DNA of 41,844 bases from Betaproteobacteria bacterium HGW-Betaproteobacteria-12 (GCA_002842345.1 PHCU01000025.1:1-41844), one strand, 5' to 3'; positions 16,572 to 26,200 are shown, counted from the first letter of the stretch. Notes: a model not told the origin generated them from the sequence alone. A program made the numbers and translations.

Positions 16572-17195
16572 ATGGAAGCAAGCATTTCCAAGCGCGGACG
16601 GCCGCGCGACCCTGGGCGAGTAAAGCGGGTTTTGGACGCAGCAGCGGGACAATTTATTGAGCATGGCTTCGCACGGGCAAGCGTGGACGCAATTGCAAAG
16701 CTATCCGGCGTCTCCAAGGTGACGATCTACAGCTATTTCCCGACCAAGGAGGAACTGTTCGCGGCCGCCGTTGGCAGTTCCACCGATGAAGTCTTTGCCT
16801 CATTGCCTCCCGGAGCGCTGGACCCCGACAATCCCGAGGCGGCCCTGGCAATGATCGGGGAGTCATTCCTGAAACTGAACCGCTCAGATAAGGTGGTTGG
16901 GGCGTTCCGCATGATGTTCGCCGCTGCCAATGAACATGTTGATCCCGGCGAAATGTTCTACCGGGAGGGGCCCGCTAAACTGATTGGCCAGGTCGCAGAA
17001 TATCTTCGTGCGGCGAATGCAACCGGCAGCCTATCCGTCCCGGCCCCCGAAGAGGCCGCCGACCAGTTTTTGTCCCTGTTCCTGGGCGGGGCGCACATTC
17101 GGGTGATGCTGGGTCTGGGGCAACCGAAGGCGAGCGAGGATTCCCATCTGGTGCAGGTGAACGTCGCGCTTTTCCTCCGCGCCTTTCGCGACTGA
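16572..17195 (+). CDS. TetR/AcrR family transcriptional repressor of the RND pump
   Basis: A 207-aa protein. Basic N-terminus (SKRGRPRDPGR) then the TetR helix-turn-helix DAIAKLSGVSKVTIYSYFPTKEELF at about residues 41-65. The C-terminal ligand-binding part ends with a TetR_C-like helix pair. It is divergent from the pump operon, with two operator copies between them. The ligand is not predictable. The start ATG is directly after operator copy 2, so binding would also stop its own transcription. Confidence 0.92.
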   Translation: MEASISKRGRPRDPGRVKRVLDAAAGQFIEHGFARASVDAIAKLSGVSKVTIYSYFPTKEELFAAAVGSSTDEVFASLPPGALDPDNPEAALAMIGESFLKLNRSDKVVGAFRMMFAAANEHVDPGEMFYREGPAKLIGQVAEYLRAANATGSLSVPAPEEAADQFLSLFLGGAHIRVMLGLGQPKASEDSHLVQVNVALFLRAFRD

Positions 17196-17231
17196 TCGTT
17201 GTTGGCTGATGAGCGGGGATTTTCGGCTGAA

Positions 17232-17252
17232 GGGGGCAATGTCTCAGCCCCC
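17232..17252. terminator. Possible bidirectional terminator hairpin
   Basis: GGGGGC and GCCCCC form a 6-bp GC stem around a 9-nt loop between the convergent tetR and acuI-like genes. There is no clear T-run on either side, so the call rests on position and stem strength only. Confidence 0.3.
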
Positions 17253-17277
17253 ACGCCAGAGGAAAGATCCACTGCCA

Positions 17278-18261
17278 TCAGGCATTCACATCAACGACAA
17301 CCCGTCCGCGAACCTGTCCATCAAGTAGTTTGGTGGCCGTGGGAATGGCCTCTGCGAGACCAATTTCATGGGTGATCAGGTTCAGTTTGGCAATATCCAG
17401 GTCGGTACCCAGACGTTGCCAGGCAACAAGACGGTCGGCGCGTGGGCACATGACGCTATCAACCCCGACAAGCGTCACGCCGCGCAGGATGAAAGGGGCG
17501 ACAGTCGCCGGGAAATCCATGCCACCGGCTAGACCGCAGGCGGTCACGATGCCGCGATACTTGGTTGTCGCGCATACATTGGCCAACGTATGACTGCCGA
17601 CGACATCGACGGCACCGGCCCAACGTTCCCGGCCAAGTGGTTTGCCCGCGGAAGAGAACGCCGCTCGCTCCAGAACCTCGCTGGCGCCCAAGCTCTTGAT
17701 GTAGTCACTTTCCGCCAGGCGCCCACTCACGCCAACGACGGTATAGCCAAGTTTTGACAGAATGGACACGGCAACGCTACCAACGCCGCCAGCAGCCCCG
17801 GTGACCAGGATTTCTCCTTGGTCTGGCGTGACACCGTGGCGCTCAAGCGCCAGCACACACAACATTGCCGTATAGCCGGCAGTACCGATGGCCATGGCTT
17901 GCTGAGGGGTAAATCGGGACGGCAAGGGAACCAGCCATTCCCCTTTCAGACGAGCTTTTTGAGCCAATCCGCCCCAATGACCTTCGCCGACTCCCCAACC
18001 ATTCAGCAGCACGGCGTCGCCGACCCGATACGATGAGTGGCTGGATTCTTCGACCGTGCCGACCAAATCGACGCCGGGAACCATCGGGAACTTGCGAACC
18101 ACCGGGCCTTTGCCGGTAATGGCCAGGCCATCTTTGTAGTTGAGGGTTGAGTGACTGACGCGTACGGTCACGTCGCCTTCCGGAAGTTGGGACTCATCAA
18201 CATCCTTGAGGCTTGCGCGGTAGCCGGTTTCGTCCTTCTCAATCACGATTGCTTTAAACAT
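17278..18261 (-). CDS. acuI: Acrylyl-CoA reductase-like MDR oxidoreductase (AcuI/YhdH family)
   Basis: A 327-aa zinc-free medium-chain reductase. The N-terminus [20 protein letters not shown] and the cofactor motif [16 protein letters not shown] (about 155-170) are diagnostic for YhdH/AcuI, NADPH-dependent enzymes reducing acryloyl-CoA or other small enones. ATG 18261 follows an AAGGAG site. It is last in a run of five same-strand genes, 94 nt after the ene-reductase gene. An AGAC/GTCT palindrome in that gap suggests it also has its own promoter. A physiological role in detoxifying acrylate-type electrophiles is inferred. Confidence 0.88.
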   Translation of the reverse strand: MFKAIVIEKDETGYRASLKDVDESQLPEGDVTVRVSHSTLNYKDGLAITGKGPVVRKFPMVPGVDLVGTVEESSHSSYRVGDAVLLNGWGVGEGHWGGLAQKARLKGEWLVPLPSRFTPQQAMAIGTAGYTAMLCVLALERHGVTPDQGEILVTGAAGGVGSVAVSILSKLGYTVVGVSGRLAESDYIKSLGASEVLERAAFSSAGKPLGRERWAGAVDVVGSHTLANVCATTKYRGIVTACGLAGGMDFPATVAPFILRGVTLVGVDSVMCPRADRLVAWQRLGTDLDIAKLNLITHEIGLAEAIPTATKLLDGQVRGRVVVDVNA

Positions 18262-18281
18262 TTTTCACTCCTTGTAAGACC

Positions 18282-18294
18282 AGACCGATCGTCT
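18282..18294. promoter_or_regulatory. Operator-like palindrome upstream of acuI
   Basis: AGACCGATCGTCT has AGAC/GTCT arms around a near-symmetric CGATC. It lies 21 nt upstream of the acuI-like ATG. Such AGAC...GTCT arms occur in TetR-family sites that control ene-reductase genes (for example NemR-type). The local TetR appears to bind a different sequence, so any regulator would be encoded elsewhere. Confidence 0.35.
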
Positions 18295-18355
18295 ATTGGG
18301 CATGTCGCGGAGCCTGGCCGCTGCCGGGAAATGCCCAGCCAGGCTCAGGCTTTCA

Positions 18356-19423
18356 TCAATAATCGGTGTAGCCCTTTTCTCCCGGCGTGTAGAAGGTCGC
18401 GAAATCGGGCGCAACCAGCTCCTGGTCTGACTTGAGCTTGGCGACCAGATCGGGATTCGAGATGAACGGGCGACCGAAAGCCACCAGGTCGCCGCGCTGC
18501 GCCTCGAGATCGACATTCGCTCGCGCGGCATCGTAGCCACCGGAGAGAATGTATTGCCCGTTGAAGGCGGCACGGATTTTGGCCTTCAAGACGGGACTGA
18601 CTTCCGGCGCGCCCATGGCGCTGTGATCCACGATATGGATGTAGAGCAGGCCGAGCGCATTCAACGCGTCGATCAAACGCAGGTACACCGCATCCATCTC
18701 GGCATCCGGCACCTGCGCGTTGAATACGCCGTAAGGCGAGATGCGCATGCCGACGCGCTCGGCGCCAATGGCGGCGACGCATGCCTTGGCGACTTCGACG
18801 GCGAAGCGGATGCGGTTGTCGACGCTACCGCCCCAGCGGTCGTGGCGCTGATTGGCGGCGGTGTTGAGGAATTGGTCGATCAGGTAGCCATTGGCGCCAT
18901 GCAACTCGACGCCATCGAAACCGGCCTGCATGGCCAGCTTGGCCGAGGCCGCATATTCGGCGATGCTCTGGGCGATATCCGCCTCGCTCATTTCGCGTGG
19001 CACGGGATGCGGCTGCATGCCGTCGGCGTCGGTCCACATCTCGCCCGGCACGGCGACTGCCGAGGGCGCCAGGATGCTGGCGCCGGCCGGCAGGTTGGCG
19101 GGATGGCTGACCCGTCCGGTATGCATCAGTTGCACGAAAATCCGGCCACCGGCCTGATGGACGCCCTCGGTAACGCGTTTCCAGCCCGCCACCTGTTCCT
19201 CGTTGAACAGGCCGGGAATGCGCGCATAGCCCAGGCCGTTGGGCGATGGCGAGGTGCCTTCAGTAATGATCAGTCCGGCCTCCGCCCGCAAGCGGTAATA
19301 CTGTTCCATCAGCGCATTGGGCAGGTTGCCGATTGCGCGGCTACGCGTCAGCGGCGCCATGACGATGCGGTTCTTCAGCGGCAGACTGCCGAGTTGGGTG
19401 GGGGTGAATAGGGTGCCGTTCAT
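18356..19423 (-). CDS. nemA: Old-yellow-enzyme alkene reductase (NemA-like)
   Basis: A 355-aa FMN TIM-barrel enzyme. Family landmarks: NRIVMAPLTRSRA, QLMHTGRVSHP, the substrate-binding HGANGYLIDQFL with His/Asn pair, and C-terminal YILSGGYDAARA...LVAFGRPFISNPDL, which binds FMN phosphate. It reduces activated C=C bonds, nitro compounds or N-ethylmaleimide with NADPH. ATG 19423 was chosen because AGGAGA lies upstream; the frame is open to 19471 without a ribosome site. Confidence 0.92.
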   Translation of the reverse strand: MNGTLFTPTQLGSLPLKNRIVMAPLTRSRAIGNLPNALMEQYYRLRAEAGLIITEGTSPSPNGLGYARIPGLFNEEQVAGWKRVTEGVHQAGGRIFVQLMHTGRVSHPANLPAGASILAPSAVAVPGEMWTDADGMQPHPVPREMSEADIAQSIAEYAASAKLAMQAGFDGVELHGANGYLIDQFLNTAANQRHDRWGGSVDNRIRFAVEVAKACVAAIGAERVGMRISPYGVFNAQVPDAEMDAVYLRLIDALNALGLLYIHIVDHSAMGAPEVSPVLKAKIRAAFNGQYILSGGYDAARANVDLEAQRGDLVAFGRPFISNPDLVAKLKSDQELVAPDFATFYTPGEKGYTDY

Positions 19424-19467
19424 AAAACTTCTCCTGGGTATCGAGTTCGGATCGAGTCGTTTAGGGG

Positions 19468-20262
19468 TCAAAGCGCCAGCAGTCGCGGCGCTGGCTGGCC
19501 GGTTTGCGTCGCGGCGAAGAGCGCCGAACGCGCCGTGTCGTAGCGCTCCCAGAGACCGGTATCGGCCATCGATGGCCAGGTGACCGGCTCGCCTTGATCG
19601 AAACCAGCCAGCGCGGCATCGACCAGGTGCTCGGCCGACATGACGGTTTCTTGCGGCAGCGCAGCCAGCGGCACCCCGGAGATGTCCCAGAGATCGGTGG
19701 CGGTGGCGGCGGGCAGCACCACTTGAACTCTGACGTCGGTACTCGCCAGTTCCTGCTGCAGGCCGCGACTGAAATTGAGCACGAAAGCCTTGGTGCCGCT
19801 GTAGACGGAACTCACCGGCAGCGCATGCACCGCCAGTACCGAGGCGATATTGATGATGGCGCCTTCGTTGCGTTCCTTGAACGCAGGCAGTACGGCATGC
19901 GTCAGCCGCGTCAGGGCGGTGATGTTCAAGGCGATCTGCGCCAGGGATTCTTGCACCGGCGTCTCGGCAACCGAGCTCAGCCGGGCAATGCCGGCGTTAT
20001 TGACCAAGACCCGGATGGCGGGATTGCCGGCGAGAACCGTTTCCAGACGTGCGAGATCGTTTTCCTTCTCGAGGTCGGCGACGAGCGTTTCAGCCTTGAT
20101 GCCGTAAGCCTGCTCAAGCTTGGTGGCGAGATTCTGCAGGCGCTCGCCGCGCCGGGCGACGAGCAGGAGGTCATAGCCGCGCCGGGCCAGACGATCGGCA
20201 TAGACGGCTCCGATGCCGGAGGAGGCACCGGTGACAACAGCGATTTTTTGGGATGAGCTCAT
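19468..20262 (-). CDS. SDR-family NAD(P)-dependent oxidoreductase
   Basis: A 264-aa classical short-chain dehydrogenase. Cofactor motif TGASSGIG at residues 11-18, NNAG in the middle, and the catalytic Ser with Tyr-x-x-x-Lys as SSVYSGTKAF. ATG 20262 follows AAGGA. It belongs to the DltE/YqjQ-like SDR group by general appearance; the substrate is unknown. It sits between the ene-reductase and a quinone-reductase-like gene, so a carbonyl-reducing role beside C=C reductases is plausible. Confidence 0.85.
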   Translation of the reverse strand: MSSSQKIAVVTGASSGIGAVYADRLARRGYDLLLVARRGERLQNLATKLEQAYGIKAETLVADLEKENDLARLETVLAGNPAIRVLVNNAGIARLSSVAETPVQESLAQIALNITALTRLTHAVLPAFKERNEGAIINIASVLAVHALPVSSVYSGTKAFVLNFSRGLQQELASTDVRVQVVLPAATATDLWDISGVPLAALPQETVMSAEHLVDAALAGFDQGEPVTWPSMADTGLWERYDTARSALFAATQTGQPAPRLLAL

Positions 20263-20315
20263 GGTTTTGTCCTTAAAGTTAACTGCCGGCCCGGAATAGC
20301 GGCTGGCCATATTGG

Positions 20316-21314
20316 TCACAGCTTGACGACGACCTTGCCTTTGGCACGGCCGGTTTCGACGTAATCCATCGCTTCCCGGGTCGATGCGAACGGGAAGACC
20401 CGGTCCACGACCGGGCGGATGACCCCGGAGTCGATCAGCGCGCTGATCTCGCGCAACTGGGCGCCGTTGGCTTTCATGAAGTGGAAGGAAAAGCTGACCT
20501 TGTTGCGCTTTGCCTTTCTTCGGATGCCCAAGCTCAGCAGGCGCATGATCGATTTCAGCCACCACGGCGCCCCGATTTCTTCGCCGAAAGCCGGATCGGG
20601 CGGGCCGGAAATCGAAATGAGTTGGCCGCCGGGTTTCAGTACGCTCAGGGATTTGGCAAGCGTCGCGCTGTCCTGGCTGTTCAGGACGACGTCGTAGCCC
20701 TGCAGGATCTTTGCGAAATCGTCCTTCTTGTAGTCGATGACGACATCGGCCCCGAGGCGCTTCACCCAATCCACATTCGCCGTGCTGGTCGTCGTCGCGA
20801 CGAAGGCCCCGAGATGCTTCGCCAGCTGGATGGCAAAGGTCCCGACGCCGCCGGAGCCGGCCTGGATAAAGACCTTCTGCCCCGGCTTGAGCTTCGCCCT
20901 TTCGACCAGTGCTTGCCAGGCGGTCAAGCCGACCAGCGGGATCGAAGCGGCTTCTTCCATGGTCAGCGCTTTGGGCTTGAGCGCCAGGGAGCTTTCCTTG
21001 ATCGCAATGAGTTCGGCGAAAGCACCGATGCGAAAGTCATCGGGCCGGGCGTAGACCTCGTCACCACGCTTGAATTGCCGCACGCGCGGCCCGACCCGGA
21101 CCACGACGCCGGCCACGTCATGGCCCAGGATCAGCGGCAAGCGGTAGGGCAGGATGAGCTTGAATTCGCCGCTCTTGATCTTGGAATCCAGCAGATTGAC
21201 GCCCGCCGCGTGCACCTGGACCAGTACTTCGTCATCGCGCAGTTCCGGCGCCGGCATGTCGCCCAGGTGCAGACGGCTCTTTTTCCCATAGCGTTCGAGA
21301 ATGAATGCTTTCAT
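20316..21314 (-). CDS. NADP-dependent MDR oxidoreductase (quinone reductase-like)
   Basis: A 332-aa zinc-free medium-chain dehydrogenase/reductase. GroES-like N-half (HAAGVNLLDSKIKSGEF, LGHDVAGVVVRVGP), then NADPH motif FIQAGSGGVGTFAIQLAKHLGA. Residues 255-285 are unusually basic (SLGIRRKAKRNKV), as in the RTN4IP1/YhdH-like subgroup. The start ATG 21314 has a GGAGAAG site; a TTG 12 nt upstream is less likely. It is 18 nt from the hydrolase gene, so co-transcribed. Confidence 0.87.
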   Translation of the reverse strand: MKAFILERYGKKSRLHLGDMPAPELRDDEVLVQVHAAGVNLLDSKIKSGEFKLILPYRLPLILGHDVAGVVVRVGPRVRQFKRGDEVYARPDDFRIGAFAELIAIKESSLALKPKALTMEEAASIPLVGLTAWQALVERAKLKPGQKVFIQAGSGGVGTFAIQLAKHLGAFVATTTSTANVDWVKRLGADVVIDYKKDDFAKILQGYDVVLNSQDSATLAKSLSVLKPGGQLISISGPPDPAFGEEIGAPWWLKSIMRLLSLGIRRKAKRNKVSFSFHFMKANGAQLREISALIDSGVIRPVVDRVFPFASTREAMDYVETGRAKGKVVVKL

Positions 21315-21332
21315 CAGCTTCTCCAATTCGGC

Positions 21333-22250
21333 TTAGTCGGCGAGGAAGTCGAGAACCGCCGGCACAAAAGCCTGGTGGTGCTGAAAGACGCCGCCGTGCC
21401 CGGAATCCGGATAGATCGTCAGCTGGGCATTCGGCAGACGGCGCGCCATGTCGGCCGAAAGGCTGCTGGCGACCATCAGGTCATGGTCGCCGTTGGCGAC
21501 GAACACCGGTTGCGTAATCAGCGAGAGGTCGTCGGGCGCACTCATTCCCGCCGTTCGGATGGCCTTCAGTTGGGCGCGCCGGGCCTGCAGGGAAATAGGC
21601 TGGTCACGGTCCTCGGTGCGTTCCTTCAGCCGGGAGAAATAGTCTTTCGCGGCGCGCTTGCCCTCCGGGGTCCGGGGGAAGAACAGGAAATTCCGCGGAT
21701 CGCTCAGCGTCAGCGCCGCCTTGAGGTAAGCGGTGACGGCGATTCTGTTAATCTCGTCGATCCCGCCGCCGCCCCGAGGGCCCGTTCCGGCCAGGACCAT
21801 CCGCCGCACCAGATCGGGGGCCTGCAAGGCCACCATTTGCGCGACACCGCCGCCCAACGAGAAGCCGAGCAGGTCGACCTTCTTGAGTCTCAGCGCACGA
21901 ATGAAAGCGATGGCATCCCGCCCCATTGCCTCGATGTTGTCCGGCACCGATCCGCCCGAGGCACCGACCCCGCGGTTGTCGAACGCGATCACCCGACGCT
22001 GCGCGGCGATGCCGTCGATCACCCGCGGATCCCAGTCATCGAGCACGGCCATCAGGTGGTGCAGGAAGATCACCGGCACGCCGGAAGCGGGACCGAGTTC
22101 GCGATAGGCGAAAGACACGCCGCCCACGTCGATCCGGCGGGTCGGCACATTTTTCCACGTCACATGGCTCATCGGCCGCGCCGCCGTGGCTTTGCCGATG
22201 CCTGAAGAGGCGCCAGTCACCAGGGCGATATCCATATCGTTCTTGCTCAT
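21333..22250 (-). CDS. Alpha/beta hydrolase with an SDR-derived N-terminal leader (gene chimera)
   Basis: A 305-aa protein from ATG 22250, which has GGAG upstream. Residues 1-25 (KNDMDIALVTGASSGIGKAT) are the first strand and glycine motif of a short-chain dehydrogenase. From about residue 28 the sequence is a complete alpha/beta hydrolase: oxyanion segment IFLHHLMAVLDDWD, nucleophile elbow GFSLGG with Ser131, an acid in VANGDHDLM, and His in DSGHGGVF. The hydrolase could also start at internal ATG 22172, but no ribosome site is obvious there. The simplest reading is that an SDR gene beside the HxlR regulator lost its body and its start was joined in frame to the hydrolase. The substrate is unknown. 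Confidence 0.8.
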   Translation of the reverse strand: MSKNDMDIALVTGASSGIGKATAARPMSHVTWKNVPTRRIDVGGVSFAYRELGPASGVPVIFLHHLMAVLDDWDPRVIDGIAAQRRVIAFDNRGVGASGGSVPDNIEAMGRDAIAFIRALRLKKVDLLGFSLGGGVAQMVALQAPDLVRRMVLAGTGPRGGGGIDEINRIAVTAYLKAALTLSDPRNFLFFPRTPEGKRAAKDYFSRLKERTEDRDQPISLQARRAQLKAIRTAGMSAPDDLSLITQPVFVANGDHDLMVASSLSADMARRLPNAQLTIYPDSGHGGVFQHHQAFVPAVLDFLAD

Positions 22251-22295
22251 CAATCAAATCTCCGTGCGGGGTGGATTGCCGGTCGTCGAGGTGTT

Positions 22296-22354
22296 ACTAT
22301 CAAATTGAAATGAACGATACTACCAATTTGAAAGTAAGTCACTATCAAATGAGT
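22296..22354. promoter_or_regulatory. Three iteron-like sites before the HxlR gene
   Basis: ACTATCAAATTGAAA, ACTACCAATTTGAAAG and ACTATCAAATGAGT begin at 22296, 22319 and 22341. The 22-23-bp spacing places them on one face of the helix. They cover the regulator start and lie just upstream of the divergent reductase operon. This fits an HxlR autoregulatory and divergent operator. Confidence 0.5.
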
Positions 22355-22798
22355 ATGAACGACGAAAATAGTTGCAATGACCCCTGTCCGATCGCGCGCA
22401 GCCTGGCTTTCGCCGGTGACGCGTGGAGCATCCTGATCCTGCGCGATGCCCATGCCGGCCTGACGCGCTTCGACCAATTCCGGAAAAGCCTGGGCATCGC
22501 TCCGACGATGCTGACCCGCCGGCTGGCGACGCTGACGGAGGAGGGGTTGCTGGAGAAGCGGCGCTACTCGGAGCACCCGCCGCGTGAGGAATATCTGCTG
22601 ACCGCGGCAGGGCGCGATTTCCTGCCGGTGCTGTTCATGATCGGCGCCTGGGGGCGCCAACATCGGGGCGGCGGCGAGTTGGTGCGTTTCTTCGACGCTG
22701 AAACGGGAACAGAAATTAAAGCGGTGGCCGTGGATGAAGTCACCGGGGCGAAAATCGGTACGCGCCCGATACGCATGGTCACGCCAGATGAAAGCTGA
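22349..22798 (+). CDS. HxlR-family winged-helix regulator
   Basis: A 149-aa protein from ATG 22349; in-frame ATGs at 22310 and 22355 are alternatives and none has a strong ribosome site. The family core CPIARSLAFAGDAWSILILRDA follows a short leader, then FDQFRKSLGIAPTMLTRRLATLTEEGLLEKRRYSEHP, the winged helix with its recognition helix. The leading Cys of CPIA is the redox/electrophile sensor in relatives such as HypR and QorR. Divergent from the five-gene reductase run, it probably controls that run in response to quinones or aldehydes. Confidence 0.88.
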   Translation: MSMNDENSCNDPCPIARSLAFAGDAWSILILRDAHAGLTRFDQFRKSLGIAPTMLTRRLATLTEEGLLEKRRYSEHPPREEYLLTAAGRDFLPVLFMIGAWGRQHRGGGELVRFFDAETGTEIKAVAVDEVTGAKIGTRPIRMVTPDES

Positions 22799-22879
22799 CG
22801 GGTGATTTGATCGACCGGATTGCTTCCGACGTGTTCGTCGATGGTGAGAGTAGGCCGTGGAGCACCAAACCTCACCACA

Positions 22880-22938
22880 GTCAGCAATTGGCTTGCTGAC
22901 ATTGCTACCGAGAACCGAGGCCACTCAACGGCAGCAAT
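22880..22938. repeat. Two back-to-back hairpins in the gap after the HxlR gene
   Basis: GTCAGCAA/TTGCTGAC is a perfect 8-bp stem (22880-22900). It is followed at once by ATTGCTACCG/CGGCAGCAAT, a 10-bp stem with one mismatch (22901-22938). Neither has a T-run. They lie between the HxlR stop and the left inverted repeat. The 430-nt stretch 22799-23228 otherwise holds only the left repeat and no credible gene. Confidence 0.45.
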
Positions 22939-22954
22939 GACCGAGGACCGGAAG

Positions 22955-23057
22955 TCGGCCGAAGCTGCCTGTGACCCTCCCAATAAATGTGCCCGGTTCT
23001 GATTGCAGACCAGCCATTCGTTTTTCGAATTAGGTAACTACCTGGCTACGTCAGCTT
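22955..23057 (+). repeat. Left 103-bp inverted repeat
   Basis: Aligns without gaps to the reverse complement of 28498-28600, with 93 of 103 positions identical by hand count. A 40-bp block (23013-23052) is perfect. Inside this block are two small hairpins, ATTCG-TTTTT-CGAAT and AGGTA-AC-TACCT. The outer half tolerates changes and the inner half does not, which suggests that the inner half is a protein-binding or recombination site. Confidence 0.85.
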
Positions 23058-23129
23058 AGGAGGCACAATGCTACTCAAAGCCGAGACGATATCGGGCGAC
23101 TCCTAGGCAATCGATAGCTATCGTTATTC

Positions 23130-23152
23130 ATGCCTCATGAGGGCGGCGCTCC
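23130..23152 (+). repeat. Short direct repeat, left copy
   Basis: ATGCCTCAT and GGCGGCGCTCC, separated by 3 nt, recur at 28448-28473 with a 6-nt separation and in the same orientation. It lies between the left inverted repeat and the 3' end of the giant gene. Confidence 0.4.
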
Positions 23153-23228
23153 CGAGCGCATGGCGCAAATCGTTGAAACAGCCTATGGCGAACCTTTCAG
23201 CCAGTTCTTTAGCAAAAGATAAGGAATT

Positions 23229-26200
23229 TCAGGCGGCTGGCGTCACGAAATCGTCCCGCATCCTGAACGCGGCTGAAGAGCCGCTCTCGACAAGAACATC
23301 GAGCACATACAGGATAGCCTCGCGCAGGGCCGGATTGCGCTTAAGTTCCAGCGGCCGTGCGTAGACATGCCGCTGGAGAAGAGCTTCGACCATGAAGACG
23401 GTGTTGGACTCGCGCAGCATATCGGCGGGATTTCCGCGCCTGAGCGCGCTCGCGATTCGCACAAAGGCAGCTGGCATGGAACGCTCGCCGATGTGATAGA
23501 GGAAACGGACGTAGCTGTCCAGCACGATCCAGACCGGCGGCAACGCGTCGAAGAGCGCGTCGACGTTGTGGGCATAGCCTTCTAGGCTCCGCCAGTGCCT
23601 CACGCTGTCCTTCCACCACGCAGTCAGGAAGATCGTCGACAGCACTTCGCTGCCGTGCGGATGCTCACTGTCGAGGTGCCCGAGCCACTTGGCGCGCTTG
23701 ACCTGTTTGGCAAACAGGTTCCACAGGAACCAGTAGTGCGGTGTGTTGGGATTGCTGTCCTCGCTGGTCGTTAACCCCTGTATGACGTTATGGACCTCGC
23801 GCGGATGCTGGTCGACGGCATTGAGCATCGGCTGAAGGACTTGCTCGGCATCGGCGTCTGATGCCCGCATCGCAAATTGCTGAGTGCGGTCTGATATCGC
23901 CTGCTCGGTGTGAAAGTTCCTATCGCGCCGGTCGGGAGAACGATCGTGCTTACGGTTCCAGCACTCCACCAGGTTTTCGCAGGCGCGTCGGTGTGCGGCC
24001 ACCGCCAGAGGCTCATTGGGTACCTGGCCGAGGATCGCGAGTACCTTCGCGTTCGCCTCGGCTCCGAATATCTCAGTGATGTCGAACCTGACGTGCGCAT
24101 CTGCGGCGATTTCCCCCTCGATCCAGAACAGATCGCGTACGTATTCAGCCGCGGCTGCGGAGATCGACTCCGGTGTGTGCCGCTTGTCGTAACGCTTCCT
24201 CTTCTCGGCCTTCCAGTCGCGATCGGCAAGCGCAGCCTCCGTCGCGATGGCGTTGACGGAGCGAAGAGCAAGGGCGGGGTTCGCTGCCCAGAAACTGTCG
24301 CTAATACCCCATGTGGCGTACCAACGGACCTCGTTGATCGGATGTGTTAGCGCGGCAATAAAAGCCCGTCGCACGTGTGGTGTCTGGGCTTCCGTCAGGG
24401 GCTTTGATAGGAGAAGCGGCACGACGAAAGCACACGGGCGATCCGCAAGCATCGAGAACCGCTGCACGCGGTCAATGGTTCCCCACTGGTCCGCGTTCCT
24501 GGAGATTTCGGAGCAGATGACGTTGATGCACCACTCCTTCTCTTCCGGCAACATCTCGTCCCAGTGATCGCGGACGCAGACAGCGGCGACGAAGCCGGGA
24601 GCGTTGCGACTGTTGTCCGGATGTTCAGCAGCGCGGTCCATGCCCTTGGCACTTGCCAATTTCTCCCGCCACTGGGCAGGGTCGGCAGCGCCGGAGTCAC
24701 GTTGGAAGATCTGGAGGCCCCAATTGTAGACACCTAGCCGGGCATTCATTTCGCCCAGACTCTTTGTGCTCTCGTCAATGAGTTGCTGGACTTCGGGAGC
24801 GGGAGGCTTGGGTTCGAGCAGGATGTAGTTTTTTTGAGGCCTCTCGCCGTCGGCCTCAGGTGTCTCGCACACTGCGGGCTGGGTTTCGGCCACGTCGTAT
24901 TGCCGGAAGTCCATCCGGTGCAGTGCAAGCTGCCAGGTGAGGTCTTCCTTGTCGCCTTTCTCCGGCGCGTGCTGTTCCGCGATGTAGCTGTCGATGATGG
25001 CGTAAACCCGCGGTGCCAGAGGACCGAGTTGCAGGTTTGCGATAGCCGCTTCAACGTCTTGCCGACGGTGCGGCAGCGTATTCGACTTCTTCCGCTCCTC
25101 CTCGTATATCTTATTTTCGGCGTGGAGAGTCGGGAACAACCCCGTGAGGCTCGAGGTCTGGTGCTCGCCGGCCATACGGCTGCGGTCGATCTCGACATAG
25201 TCGCGCACCGACAACAGCACTAGAAGGGCCTCGCCTGACTGGTGAGGATGAGCGGTCGCCACGCTTGCGACAACGCCTGCGAGCGCGGCGGAATCGCTGC
25301 GCTGCAGGATTTCGAGGAGCACGGCGTCGAGCCCCTCGGGATGGGACTTGGCGTAATCGAGCAGCCATTTCTCGAAGGCCATCAGCAGCGACTGGAGCAC
25401 ATAAGGCCCGACGGTCATACCGCGGTACAGGCCCCAGAGGCGCGGGTTAACCCATTGCTTACGCGTCGTCCCGTCTTCGAACGTGAGCTCTACTTCCCAG
25501 GCGGGTTCGAGGCGGTCGCCAAGACGCGGATGCGCGTACCACTCGGCACTGTGATTGAAGACCTGGATCAGGAACTCAAACCCCTTTCTCGGGTGGTGCG
25601 TGAGCAGGTTGATCCACGGACCGCGGAAGGCACTGGCAGGGAAAAAATCGTGACGCAGGTGTTCCTTGATACCGAAGTAAAGGTCAACGTCGATGGACGA
25701 GTGGCCGTAGGGTTCCTCGCGCAGATACTCCTCCGTCGCGAGGAATGTATCCAGGGCGACGGAGATCAAAAGGTCCGGCAGGTCGCGCGCCGCGGGCGCG
25801 CCGTCGAGGCCCGCAAGAAGGATTTCCCGGAATTCTTCGGCGACGGGATCGCGGTGGCGTCCCTCCCGGATCCGCCCGCGCAGAACGGCTTCGAAGCGCG
25901 CGGGGTCGGCCTTCGGGATCTTCGCAATCACCTTAAGAGTGCGTTTTTGCGCATCGCCTCCCCTGTAGTGGTCAAAGCATGGGAGGAGCCAATGAGCAAT
26001 GCCAGCGACATGTTCAGCCCCATCGATCTCCGGTGCCCACCAACTGACGCCGCGCACGGCATCCTCGATCAATGCGAGAAGTAGCGGTTCATCTTCCGGT
26101 CCGAAGCTGCCGATGTTGCGGTGGACCAGTCCCACGACGGTTGACCAGACCGCGCCGTCCGGCACGCTCAGGATGGAACTGTGGCCGCGCACGTCGGCAA

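Noticed and set aside
22900..23003. Short plus-strand frame through the left repeat as a gene
   Set aside because: Only about 60 codons, no ribosome site and no recognisable domain; the conserved stop is reported as a finding instead.
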